Below, piece after piece: positions 16,736 to 25,938 of a DNA stretch of 64,000 nucleotides (position 1 is the stretch's first letter; each line of letters opens with the position of its first letter). Made by a program: the position numbers and the translations under genes. Origin of the DNA: Haloarcula pelagica (GTDB lineage Archaea > Halobacteriota > Halobacteria > Halobacteriales > Haloarculaceae); contig NZ_CP126161.1 in the NCBI RefSeq assembly GCF_030127105.1, positions 3,224,001 to 3,288,000 of the forward strand. The letters run 5' to 3'. Below the pieces are notes generated by a model. That model was not told where the DNA came from, did no database searches, and saw nothing but the letters and a program-made list of their open reading frames with translations.

Positions 16736-19700
16736 CAGTTCTGCACCTCCCGAGCGATCGAACGGAGGTCATCGTAGTCCGGTACCAGCCCACCGGTCCC
16801 TTCGACTGCACTTTCGGTCTCGTAGGCCTGTTTGACTTCCTCGAAGTGGGCGGTGGTCACCTTCCCGTTGCCGGCGAGAGCCTCTCGGATGCTGTTGGCT
16901 TTGTCGCTCAGCGCGACGAACGGGATATCGTAGCCGTCGAAGGCGTCGTCACTGTCGATATCGCTTGCAGTTGGGTCGAGAATATCAGCTTGAGAGACAC
17001 CGTCCGGAAAGACTATGTCCAAGATATTGTTGTGGTGGTAGCTCGATGGGGCACCGGTGAATGTGAACGGGTCTACATCGTTATCCGGATTACCGTCGGT
17101 ATTGATGGCGTTGGCGTTTTCAACCTTTCTGATTTCACCAGTCCCACCACCTGCGTAACTGAACATCATCGGGACGATGTCTGTCTCACGAATATCCGAC
17201 GGAATTGTACTTCGAGGAACAGTAATCTCGATAGCATCGACCTCAGGAATACCACGCGTACTGACACCACTGTCGGCATCCGCAACTACTTGCCAGAATC
17301 CGTCCTCTACAACTGGATATCGACCACCTTCTTCGAAGACGTTTGTATCGATATTGCGGTCGAAACCGTGGGCAACAATGCGGCGGTGATATTGCTGTCC
17401 GAATATTTCGTCCCGACCATCGAAGGCGTGGACACCGTCACGACAACCTATACTCCCTGTCTGTCCATTCGGGTCTGAGACGTAGATTTGGATGTGTTGG
17501 AGTCCATAGCCATAGTCGCTGTTCTGCTCGAAGGTGGCCGGGTTCCGAAGCTCCGGTACGCGGACGAGGAACGTGTAGTTCGAGTCGTCCTCGTAGATAT
17601 CGACCCGTTCAATATCGTGGTCCTGTGGTTTGATATCGTCTGTCGACGGATAGGAGAAAGCGTTCTGCCCGTTAGAGTCTTCCGCGGGTCCATACGAATC
17701 GCCCGTACTGTCATCAAGCGTCACCACACGGTCGACATCGCCGAGGCGATCGGTGTAGATCGGTGTGAACGGCAGGGTCGCCTTCTCGGTCGCGGTGTAC
17801 CCGAGCGCGTCCGATTTGTCGACACCCGGCGGCGTGATCATGTCCATGAGACGCGGCGCGTTTCCGGCTTTTGCGGGGTCGAGACCACCGAACTGGTCGG
17901 AACCGGCGGTCTCGTTGATCGCCCGTAGCGCACCGAAGTCATCGGAGTGGACAGCTGCGATGACTTCCATGTCGAACAGGTCTGTGCCGCCGAGAGCACT
18001 CTTCGGAAGCTGGAGCGACACCGTGTTGTTGCTCTTGTCCGAGGAGACTGTCGGCGACACGGGGTTGCCGTTCGCATCCGTGAGTCCCTGACCGTTGTTG
18101 TCGATGGCGTTCTGTCCGAACCCGTAGGCGTCGACGCGGTAGTGCCACTCGGACTCGAAGGTGGCGTTCAGTCCGGGATCGCCGAGGTTACCGGCGTCGG
18201 TGATACTTCCCGTCGACTTGTCGGGGTCTCGGAGCCAGACGAAGAACCACTGTGGGGAGAAATTGTTCGTGCCGTTCGTTTCGGCGTTGTAGGGGTCGTT
18301 CAGCGAACCGATCTCGAACTCGAAGATCGCGTTAGACGGCGTCTCCTTGACGGTGAACTGCTGGATGTCCATCGAGCCGTCGGCGTAGTTGGTCGCGTTG
18401 ACGTACGAGCCCGGCCCGAGTGCGTCCGAGGCGTCGTCGGGATCACTGAACTGCGCGACCGTCGTCGGGTTGGTGATCGACACCGTCTTCGATGCCAGTG
18501 TCGTGCCATCGAGGGCGCGAATCTCGACGCTGTAGCTCCCGGTGCTGGAGAACGACTGTTCGAGTTCGATGGTCTGGGACCCGGAGTTCGGTGCGAGCCT
18601 GATGTTCTCCAGCGACTGGACAGATCCATCGACGACGACTTCGACCGTCTCGCCGCTGATGAAGTTCGTCGCGTTCGAACCGGTGGCGCGGGCGATCGAT
18701 TCACTGACGACGGCGGAACTGTCGATCTCGAACGAGAGGTTCTGTGCCGGCTGCTGGTAGGACTGGAGGTTCGACGCCTCCGAGGACGTTGCCGGAACGA
18801 GTCGAACGGCCGTCCCACCGCCGCGGGCCGCCGACAGCGTCACCGTGTCGCCGACGCCGACGATCGATGTCGTCCGGCGGACGCCAGTCGGGTCCGTATC
18901 GACGTTCGTCCCGACATCGTCCGTGTACATCTCCATCTTCCAGCCGGAGGTCTCGCTCGTGAGGAAGTCCAGTGTGACCTCGAACGACCGACCGTTGTCG
19001 TCGTTCATCGCACCGACGTACCACTCGTTGCCCTTGCGGCGTGCGGTGACGGTGTAGTCGCCGATCTGGCTGTCGAGCACTCTCGTCTCGTCCCAGCCGC
19101 CGGCGGGCACGTCCTCGATGTACTTGAAGTCCGGATCGTAGTCGAAGTTCTCGTTCTCGATCTGGCTGTCCGTGAGGCTGGTGTAGTCTGCCGGGAACGG
19201 CGCGCCCGCACCCTGTGCCGTCACGCCGACCGTGTTGACGTTGAACCCGCCCACGTCGCCGGTAAAGCCACTGGAGTCGTCGTAGTCGAGTTCGATGGCG
19301 ACGGTGTTGTCCCCGCTCTGGAGCGAGACCTGGGTCGTGATGACTTCCCACTGGTCCCAGCCGCCGGTGAAGGACGGTGTGATCGTCTGTGTCGTTCCGT
19401 TGACCGAGACCGTCGCCTGTCCTTCGCCGTTGTCGATGACACGCTGTGCGTTGACGGTTCCGTCGCTGGCGTATCGAAGGTGAAGGTCGTAGGTTCCGGC
19501 GCTAGAGACGTTCTTGACGGTAAACTCGACGCGGGAACCGGAGGCTTCCCTGTTGGGATCGATCGGGACGTAGTGTGCGCCGAAGGCGTTGCGCCAATCG
19601 TCGGCAGTGATCATCCCGTCCAGGGTCCCACACTGGGCCTGCAGGTACTCGCCGACTTCGAAGGTGTCGTCGATGTAGGCCTCTACCCGGTCCGCGGCCA

Positions 19701-21627
19701 TCTGGATGCCCGCGTTGTAGCTCGGGTACATCGCAAGCTGTTTGGCGCGGGTGGTCTGGATCTGGCCGCCCGTGCTGTCGTTGAACGTGATGTCGAAGAT
19801 TCCGGGCTGGTAGCTCGTCGGGCCGGCGAGCATCCGCGTGAACGGAAGCGTCACGTGGTGGTCCCGGCCGACACCCGATCCGAGCGCACCGAAGCCGTCG
19901 TACTCCTGTGCGAGGACGACCTCGCGAGCGGCGACGTTCGGGTACGTCCGGCGTTCACCCGTCGGTTTGATCCCCTCGTGGATCTCCAGTGTCTGCCGGT
20001 ACTGAGCAGCGTTCTGGATGACCGTTCGGTGGTGATCGACTGCGACCTGCGAATGCTGGTTCGTCGTCGCGGTGTCCGGTGCGTTCGAGTCGTCGTACAG
20101 GCCGAAGTCGTTGACGTAGCCGTTCTTGATCGAGCGGATCCCCGCGTTCTCGTACTCCGAGAAGATGCCCTTGTTGTTGATCTCGTCCTCGTAGTTGTAG
20201 AGGTTCCCTGAGGTCTCGTTGTGGATAGTCATCTCGACCGACGACGAGAGGTTCAGACCGTAGTCGGTAACTTCCGGAACGCTGAAGTCGGGATAGGAGT
20301 CCGCGACACCCATCTCCAGGGTGCTGCCGTTGGCGGAGGCGCCGTAGGAGTCCCAGCCTTTGTTCCACCCTTCGACGAGGACGCTGTCGACGTTGTGCTC
20401 GCTGGCGAACCGCATGTATCGTTTCATGCGCTGAGTGCGAGCACCGTGGATGTACGCCGCCGGGTCGTTGCCGTTGTTGGATATCTGCGTATCGCTCTTG
20501 TACTCCCAGTTCGCGTTGCCCGCGATCATCGTCCACCAGATGCCGATGTACATCCGGGGTGTCATCCAACTCGTGTCGACGCCGCCCGAACCGTCACCCG
20601 GGAAGTACTGTGTCTCCAGCGGTTCGTTGAGCAGCGGGATCAGCGAGGACTCGATCAGGTCGCCCGGAGTCGCACCGATTTGGACTGTCCGCCACGGCGT
20701 CACGTGTGGTGCGCTCGTGGAGACTTTCGTCCCGTCGGGCAGCGGCGCGAGTTCGGCCGAGAGATCGGTCGAACCGGCCGAATCCGGCGCGAGCGACATC
20801 GTCGCGTAGTCGTCGAGGTCTGCCTCGTGGAGGCTGAGATAGGTTCCGTCGTCCGCCTCGACCGTCAGCGGCGTGTGGGCACCGGCTCTGCGGTCGTTCT
20901 CGCCCACGGGACTGATGCCGTCGCTGTCCTCGATCGGCGTGGTCCCCGAGGGGAGTTCGCTCAGGTTGGTCTCGGAGTACTCCTGTTCGAAGCGTGGATT
21001 GACGAACGTGTTCTCGATCCACCAGCTCGTGTAGTCGCCGGCGAAGTTGAACTCCGTGTTCTCCGAGCTAATGACGATCTGATCGCTGTTACCGACGAAG
21101 TCGTCGTCGAAGGTGACACGGAAGCCCAGTCCGTCGTTGAACACCTTGATTTCGAGGTTCAACGATCGACTCGGCGAAGCCGTCTCTTCGAGCCCCACCC
21201 GCAGGAGGTTGTAGTCCTCCGAGACGCTGTTGTACTGGCCCCACACCGGGTCCCAGGCTTCGGTACCCGAGTTGTTCTCGGCCCCCGTGACCGTGACCGC
21301 GGCCCCGTTCGAACTCCCGGCGGACAGACCGAACGTCGCCTGGTTCTGGAAGTCGAACCCGAGTCGCGACCCCGTGATGTAGGTCGTGTTGTTGTAGTCG
21401 ATACTGTACGTCGGGATGCCGGACGTGACATCGACCGTGACCGTGATCGAGCCGTCCGGGGAGGACACCGTCTGTGTGTCGCTGTTGTTCCCATTCGTGA
21501 CCTGTGCGGCCACGTCTTCGGGTACGTCCCGGGAGTACGCCGCCGCTGCCAGCAGCGACGAGACACCACCGAGAAACCCACGACGGGAGAGTCCGTCAGA
21601 AGCTTGTTCTAATTGTTCCCCAACCAT
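16735..21627 (-). CDS. Large Tat-exported GH97-family glycoside hydrolase with extra C-terminal modules
   Basis: 1630 residues. A Tat signal (SRRGFLGG, about 14-21) is followed by a GH97 N-terminal sandwich (about 52-330) and a (beta/alpha)8 catalytic domain (about 345-680) with TPRMYIGIWWTMI, VLVEGWNKGWD, GIKPTGERRTYPN, AQEYDGFG and LPFTRMLAGP. A carbohydrate-binding beta-sandwich (about 700-805, CBM6/35-like) precedes the GH97 C-terminal domain (VPAGGWDETRVLD, about 830-935). Then come a CARDB-like domain and two domains resembling the glucodextranase C-terminal surface module (about 1075-1240 and 1320-1570). A degenerate dockerin-like end (about 1585-1630) closes the protein. GH97 enzymes cleave alpha-glucosidic or alpha-galactosidic bonds; the exact substrate is unknown. 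It leads an operon with the propeller protein. Confidence 0.9.
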   Translation of the reverse strand: MVGEQLEQASDGLSRRGFLGGVSSLLAAAAYSRDVPEDVAAQVTNGNNSDTQTVSSPDGSITVTVDVTSGIPTYSIDYNNTTYITGSRLGFDFQNQATFGLSAGSSNGAAVTVTGAENNSGTEAWDPVWGQYNSVSEDYNLLRVGLEETASPSRSLNLEIKVFNDGLGFRVTFDDDFVGNSDQIVISSENTEFNFAGDYTSWWIENTFVNPRFEQEYSETNLSELPSGTTPIEDSDGISPVGENDRRAGAHTPLTVEADDGTYLSLHEADLDDYATMSLAPDSAGSTDLSAELAPLPDGTKVSTSAPHVTPWRTVQIGATPGDLIESSLIPLLNEPLETQYFPGDGSGGVDTSWMTPRMYIGIWWTMIAGNANWEYKSDTQISNNGNDPAAYIHGARTQRMKRYMRFASEHNVDSVLVEGWNKGWDSYGASANGSTLEMGVADSYPDFSVPEVTDYGLNLSSSVEMTIHNETSGNLYNYEDEINNKGIFSEYENAGIRSIKNGYVNDFGLYDDSNAPDTATTNQHSQVAVDHHRTVIQNAAQYRQTLEIHEGIKPTGERRTYPNVAAREVVLAQEYDGFGALGSGVGRDHHVTLPFTRMLAGPTSYQPGIFDITFNDSTGGQIQTTRAKQLAMYPSYNAGIQMAADRVEAYIDDTFEVGEYLQAQCGTLDGMITADDWRNAFGAHYVPIDPNREASGSRVEFTVKNVSSAGTYDLHLRYASDGTVNAQRVIDNGEGQATVSVNGTTQTITPSFTGGWDQWEVITTQVSLQSGDNTVAIELDYDDSSGFTGDVGGFNVNTVGVTAQGAGAPFPADYTSLTDSQIENENFDYDPDFKYIEDVPAGGWDETRVLDSQIGDYTVTARRKGNEWYVGAMNDDNGRSFEVTLDFLTSETSGWKMEMYTDDVGTNVDTDPTGVRRTTSIVGVGDTVTLSAARGGGTAVRLVPATSSEASNLQSYQQPAQNLSFEIDSSAVVSESIARATGSNATNFISGETVEVVVDGSVQSLENIRLAPNSGSQTIELEQSFSSTGSYSVEIRALDGTTLASKTVSITNPTTVAQFSDPDDASDALGPGSYVNATNYADGSMDIQQFTVKETPSNAIFEFEIGSLNDPYNAETNGTNNFSPQWFFVWLRDPDKSTGSITDAGNLGDPGLNATFESEWHYRVDAYGFGQNAIDNNGQGLTDANGNPVSPTVSSDKSNNTVSLQLPKSALGGTDLFDMEVIAAVHSDDFGALRAINETAGSDQFGGLDPAKAGNAPRLMDMITPPGVDKSDALGYTATEKATLPFTPIYTDRLGDVDRVVTLDDSTGDSYGPAEDSNGQNAFSYPSTDDIKPQDHDIERVDIYEDDSNYTFLVRVPELRNPATFEQNSDYGYGLQHIQIYVSDPNGQTGSIGCRDGVHAFDGRDEIFGQQYHRRIVAHGFDRNIDTNVFEEGGRYPVVEDGFWQVVADADSGVSTRGIPEVDAIEITVPRSTIPSDIRETDIVPMMFSYAGGGTGEIRKVENANAINTDGNPDNDVDPFTFTGAPSSYHHNNILDIVFPDGVSQADILDPTASDIDSDDAFDGYDIPFVALSDKANSIREALAGNGKVTTAHFEEVKQAYETESAVEGTGGLVPDYDDLRSIAREVQN

Positions 21628-21652
21628 TTCACACTAGCTGGCATGTACATGG

Positions 21653-21659
21653 GTATAAG
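21653..21659 (-). promoter_or_regulatory. TATA box of the GH97/propeller operon
   Basis: On the minus strand CTTATAC, centred about 29 bases before ATG 21627, fits a leaderless haloarchaeal promoter. The gap up to 21758 is A/T-rich and holds no gene. Confidence 0.6.
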
Positions 21660-21758
21660 TCCAACGATTATTGACGATTGTAGTTAATAATGGACGACCA
21701 GCACGGTACCGGAGTCGTTGCGGTAGTGTGACGGGACCGGAGCCAGGACCGATCGCTC

Positions 21759-22499
21759 TCAGTCCGTCCGGGGGAGGAGTCGGGCGGCGACGACGAACGC
21801 GAGGGCGGCACAGGCAGCCAGGATCGCAAACGGAACGAGCGTGTCGCCCGTTCCGGTCGTCGCCGCTCGGACACCCCGAGAGAAGTACGTCAGCGGCGAG
21901 AGCCAGGTGGGGAGCCACCCGGGCAACAGCGTCGGCGGGACGAACGTCTCAGAGAGGAACAACAACGGGAGCGCGATGCCGTTGCTCGCCGAGATGACAC
22001 CGTCCTGTGAGCTGGCGAGACTGCCGATGAGGGCGCCGACGCCACAGAACAGCGCGACACCGAGGGCGACGAAGGGGAGCAACAGCGGCGACGGCCGGAT
22101 CGAGGCGCCCGTCACGCCGACCATCAGGAACAACAGGAGCAGGCCGGCCAGTCCGATGACGACGACATTGACGGCCGTCTGGGCCAGCAGCCACTCGGTG
22201 CGGGTCAGCGGCGTCGTCGCCAGTTTCTCGAACCGGTTGCCGTCCCGGTGGCGCGCGACCTCGCTGCCGACGCGGGACAGCGGCGTGAACAGCACGACGA
22301 CGGCGAGATAGCCGGGGACGTAGTAACTCGGCGGCTCGGTGAACAGCCCGCCGCCACCCGGTCGCGTCTGGACGAGCACGCCGAAGATGACGACGATGAT
22401 CACCGGGAAGAAGAAGGTGAAAAAGACCGCGGTCCGTCGCCGCAGGAACGCCAGCGTCGCAGCGTGGGTCTCGGACCGGAGCCGCCCGAATCGGCTCAT
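21759..22499 (-). CDS. ABC-2 type transporter permease
   Basis: 246 residues with six predicted membrane helices in the ABC-2 pattern. The first is near 24-43 (TAVFFTFFFPVIIVVIFGVL); an extracytoplasmic loop and five more helices follow. The conserved NRFEKLATTPLTRTEWLLAQ block contacts the ATPase. Start ATG 22499 overlaps the upstream ATPase stop by 4 bases, so the two form one exporter. The cargo (drug, lipid or polysaccharide) is unknown. Confidence 0.9.
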   Translation of the reverse strand: MSRFGRLRSETHAATLAFLRRRTAVFFTFFFPVIIVVIFGVLVQTRPGGGGLFTEPPSYYVPGYLAVVVLFTPLSRVGSEVARHRDGNRFEKLATTPLTRTEWLLAQTAVNVVVIGLAGLLLLFLMVGVTGASIRPSPLLLPFVALGVALFCGVGALIGSLASSQDGVISASNGIALPLLFLSETFVPPTLLPGWLPTWLSPLTYFSRGVRAATTGTGDTLVPFAILAACAALAFVVAARLLPRTD

Positions 22500-23443
22500 G
22501 CCGACTCACCCGCCTGTGGGGACTCGACAGTGCCGCGGGCGTCGCCGCTGTCGGTGACCGCGGTCCCGGTCAGTTCCAGGTACACGTCTTCGAGGTCGGG
22601 CTGTTCCCAGGTGAGGCTGTCGTAGCCGACGCCGGCCGCGTCGAGTTCGTCGACGACCCGGCCGATCGACTCCGGTCGGACCCCGTAGACGATCAGGCGG
22701 CCGTTCAGCCGCCGCATCCGGGCCGGATAGTCGATCGACTCGACCGCCGTCTCGTCGATGGGTCCGTCGACCACCAGTCGGCTGTCGCCGCCGTGGTCGG
22801 CGATCAGGTCTGCCGGTGAGCCGACAGTGACGAGTCGGCCGTCGTCCATGAGTCCGACCCGGTCCGCGAGCCGCTGGGCTTCTTCCATGTAGTGGGTCGT
22901 CACGACGATGGTCACCCCGCGGTCGGCCAATCCGTCGAGCAGCTCCCACATGTCCCGTCGGCCCGCGGGGTCGATGCCGGTCGTCGGCTCGTCGAGGATC
23001 AGCAGGTCCGGATCGTTGACGAGCGTGATCGCCACGCAGGTCCGGCGCTGTTGACCGCCCGAGAGGTTCTCGTAGGCGGTGTCGGCGTCCTCGGTGAGTC
23101 CGACATCCGACAGCACCGCGTCGACGGCTCTGGTCTCGTCGTACAGCCCGGCGTAGTAGTCGACCAGTTCGCGCGCACTCAACCGTTCGTGGGGGGTAAA
23201 CGCCTGCGGGAGCAGTCCGATCCGGTCGCGGTCGACCGTCCGCGGGGACTGTCCGAACAGCTCTACCCGACCGGTGGCGTCGGTCGTTCCGGTGAGCGCG
23301 CGAACGAGCGTCGTCTTCCCGGCGCCGTTGGGGCCGACAAGCGCGAGCACCTCGCCGCCACGGACCGAAAGCGAGACGCCGTCGACTGCGACGGTGTCGC
23401 CGTACTGCCGTCTGACATCTTCGGCGACCAGTACCTCGTCCAT
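22496..23443 (-). CDS. ABC-2 type transporter ATP-binding protein
   Basis: 315 residues starting at ATG 23443 (MDEVLVAEDVRRQYG). Walker A is GPNGAGKTT (about 36-44), the signature LSGGQQRR (about 128-135), Walker B LLILDEPTTG (about 148-157) and the switch His is in VVTTHYMEEA. A C-terminal extension (about 220-315) is typical of DrrA/NodI-like drug exporters. It is translationally coupled to the permease through a 4-base overlap. An open frame extends further upstream but is unlike the family. Confidence 0.93.
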   Translation of the reverse strand: MDEVLVAEDVRRQYGDTVAVDGVSLSVRGGEVLALVGPNGAGKTTLVRALTGTTDATGRVELFGQSPRTVDRDRIGLLPQAFTPHERLSARELVDYYAGLYDETRAVDAVLSDVGLTEDADTAYENLSGGQQRRTCVAITLVNDPDLLILDEPTTGIDPAGRRDMWELLDGLADRGVTIVVTTHYMEEAQRLADRVGLMDDGRLVTVGSPADLIADHGGDSRLVVDGPIDETAVESIDYPARMRRLNGRLIVYGVRPESIGRVVDELDAAGVGYDSLTWEQPDLEDVYLELTGTAVTDSGDARGTVESPQAGESA

Positions 23444-23483
23444 GCTGGCTGGTCCGGCCGCCCCGCCGAAAGCCGTTCCGTTC

Positions 23484-23717
23484 TCAGAGCACGTCCCGAA
23501 CCGTCCGGACGAGTCCGTCGACATCGTAGTCGCCGTCCTCATCCTTGTCGTAGACCGTCTCGCCGTCGACGGTCACCCGGAACACGCCGTGGTCGCCCAT
23601 GACCAAGCGGAGCTCGTCGATGTCGCTCTCCAGCCCGTTGAGAATCGCTTGCTGCACGCTCAGGGCGCGGTCGCGGAACCCACACGGCACACAGTACTCG
23701 ATAGCCACCTCGCTCAT
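23484..23717 (-). CDS. SelW/Rdx-family thioredoxin-like protein
   Basis: 77-residue soluble protein with a redox motif CVPC at residues 9-12, matching the CxxC (or CxxU) of the SelT/SelW/SelH family. The second half, GVFRVTVDGETVYD, is the characteristic strand of the family. Both active-site positions are cysteine and no selenocysteine is involved. The start MSEVAIEYCVPC is the family norm. Redox partner unknown. It sits just upstream of the ABC transporter genes on the same strand, 40 bases away. Confidence 0.85.
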   Translation of the reverse strand: MSEVAIEYCVPCGFRDRALSVQQAILNGLESDIDELRLVMGDHGVFRVTVDGETVYDKDEDGDYDVDGLVRTVRDVL

Positions 23718-23824
23718 ACCCTCGCGCTGGACCGCCGGCGGTAAATGTCTGTCCCGTCTCCGCGGTGGTGTCTGGTTGAGAGTGCGACAGCTTCGGCCGG
23801 TGCCACCGCTTCCGGGGTGCGGGG

Positions 23825-23835
23825 TTTTATATAAT
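23825..23835 (+). promoter_or_regulatory. TATA box of the transducer gene
   Basis: TTTTATATAAT at 23825-23835 predicts transcription starting near 23857, about 9 bases before ATG 23866. This rules out a longer in-frame start at TTG 23848. Confidence 0.7.
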
Positions 23836-23865
23836 CGTTGGTGAAATTTGTTCGTGTTCGTAGGC

Positions 23866-25833
23866 ATGTTTCGATCTCGGCTCCGGGAGTGGCTCGACAG
23901 TAGCACGGACAGCACCGAACCGACCGTCGCCGAGACCGACGGGGGAACAGCGGTTCACAGCGCAGACGCCGGGAGCACAGTCGCGGCGTCGTACGATCCG
24001 GACCCGCAGCGAGTCCCGTCGCGTCTCGAGGCGACCGACGCGCTCCCGGCCGCACGACGGCAGCTCTCCGAGCAACTGGAACACGCGGACGGCGATGTCG
24101 CCGCAATCGTCGAGGAGTACCGTACTGCCGGCGTCTGTCGGGACGCCTTCGTCGAGACCCAGGCTGTCGCCAGGGACGCGCTCGTCGAGGCTGCCTTCGA
24201 CACCCTCCGGGACGCCCTCGCCGAGGACGCTCGGGGGACCCTCGACGCCGTCGAAGCGGACCTACTGACCGAACTGGACACGGTTACCGAGACCACACAG
24301 ACCGGACTCGACGCCTTCGCGTCGGCGGGAGAGACCGAAGGGACCGGTGAGCCGGCGGGAGAAGCCGAGGAGACTAGAGAGCCGGGGGCCGAGAGCGCGC
24401 TCTCGATCGATTTCCACGACGTGCTCCACCACATCGGCACGCCGCTTTTCGTCCTCGATACGGACGGCGGCGTGGTGACCTGGAACAGTTCGCTCGCCGA
24501 ACTCACCGGGGTCGAGGAGGCCGAGGCGAAGTCGATGGAGATGGCGAGCATGGCGTTTTACCCCGACGGCCGTCGGGCGAAGACCCTCGCCGACAAGGTG
24601 CTTGACGCCCCCGAACAGACCCACACGGAGTACGACGTTCCGAAGGTCGAGTCGGCTGACTTCACCCTGTATCGAGACACGAGCGTCATGCAGGACCAGT
24701 ACGGCGAGGACCGGCACATCTCGTTCAGCGCGGCCCCCATCTACGACGGCGGCGAGGTGGTCGCGGTCGTCGAGATGGTCCAGGACCGGACCGACGAGGC
24801 CGAGCGACACACCGAGATCACGTCGCTCGTCGAGGAACTGAGCACGACGATGCAGGCGCTGGAACGGGGCGACCTCGACGCCCGCGCGTCCGTCGAGTCG
24901 ACGGACCACATCGACGAGGCACTGCTCGACGTGGTCGACTCGCTCAACAACATGGCGGCGCGCCACGAGTCCATGACCGAGCAGGTCGACGAACAGACCG
25001 CCGAGCTGGCGAGCGCGATCGATCAGACCGCCTCGGCCGCCAGGACCGTCGAGCAACAGGTCACACAGCAGGCCGAGACGCTGTCGACGGCGGCCGACAA
25101 CGTCCACGACGTGAGCGCGGGGATGCAACAGGTCGCGGCGACCTCGAACGAGGTCGCGGCCTCGGCCGACCGCGCCCTCGCGGCGGCTGAAGACGGCGCG
25201 GAAGCGAGCGAAACCGTCCAGGACGTGACGGACACGCTGACCGAGACGAGCGAAGAACTCGTCGACAGCGTCACCGACCTCGAATCCCGGATGGACGAGG
25301 TGAGCGAGGTCGTCGAAGTCATCGCCGACGTGGCCGAACAGACGAACATGCTCGCGTTGAACGCCAACATCGAGGCGGCACGCGCCGGCGAGAGCGGGAG
25401 CGGCTTCGCGGTCGTCGCCGACGAGGTCAAGACACTGGCAAACGAGACCAGCGACCACGCCGCCGAGATCTCAGACAGCATCGACACGATCCAGGCGCAG
25501 GCCACCGAGACGGCCGAGATGGTCGAGACCTCGCACGAACAGGTCCAGCGCGCCGAGTCCGAGATCGACGAGGCGCTCGCGGCGCTGGACGAGATCAGCG
25601 ACGCCGTCGAGTCGGCGGCGACCGGAATCCAGGAGGTCGCCGACGCGAACGACGACCAGGCCAGCGCCATCGAGAACATCACGTCGACGATCGAGGACGC
25701 ACGCGAACACGCCCGTGCTGCCGAGGACGCGACCGACCAGATCGTCGCCGCCACGGATCAACAGACCGCCGCCGTCGAGGAACTCGTCACCCGCGTCGAG
25801 GAACTGTCCGACGACGGCACGCGCTCGGTGTGA
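23866..25833 (+). CDS. Soluble methyl-accepting chemotaxis transducer with PAS and HAMP
   Basis: 655-residue halobacterial transducer without membrane helices. The N-terminal part (about 1-170) is acidic and helical with no recognised sensor. A PAS domain (about 185-310) includes [27 protein letters not shown]-like segment follows (about 315-370, [12 protein letters not shown]). The long signalling coiled coil (about 375-650) contains the conserved hairpin tip [21 protein letters not shown]. Such proteins signal to CheA; the stimulus is unknown, but PAS suggests redox, energy or a small ligand. No che genes are adjacent. Confidence 0.93.
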   Translation: MFRSRLREWLDSSTDSTEPTVAETDGGTAVHSADAGSTVAASYDPDPQRVPSRLEATDALPAARRQLSEQLEHADGDVAAIVEEYRTAGVCRDAFVETQAVARDALVEAAFDTLRDALAEDARGTLDAVEADLLTELDTVTETTQTGLDAFASAGETEGTGEPAGEAEETREPGAESALSIDFHDVLHHIGTPLFVLDTDGGVVTWNSSLAELTGVEEAEAKSMEMASMAFYPDGRRAKTLADKVLDAPEQTHTEYDVPKVESADFTLYRDTSVMQDQYGEDRHISFSAAPIYDGGEVVAVVEMVQDRTDEAERHTEITSLVEELSTTMQALERGDLDARASVESTDHIDEALLDVVDSLNNMAARHESMTEQVDEQTAELASAIDQTASAARTVEQQVTQQAETLSTAADNVHDVSAGMQQVAATSNEVAASADRALAAAEDGAEASETVQDVTDTLTETSEELVDSVTDLESRMDEVSEVVEVIADVAEQTNMLALNANIEAARAGESGSGFAVVADEVKTLANETSDHAAEISDSIDTIQAQATETAEMVETSHEQVQRAESEIDEALAALDEISDAVESAATGIQEVADANDDQASAIENITSTIEDAREHARAAEDATDQIVAATDQQTAAVEELVTRVEELSDDGTRSV

Positions 25834-25938
25834 CGGGCCGCCTGCATCCACTGCCGGCGGGGTACGACGATTGTCGATTTTCCCTTCGATGTTTGTCGCG
25901 AAACGCGCCTTTTTCTTGATCCGGGGACACCTCTCGGC

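Noticed and set aside
17947-20211. Long plus-strand open frame of about 750 codons
   Set aside because: It is antisense to the GH97 gene, has no domain or start signal, and is explained by codon bias of the opposite strand.
23848-23865. Upstream TTG start for the transducer
   Set aside because: The TATA box at 23825-23835 places transcription start downstream of it; ATG 23866 fits.
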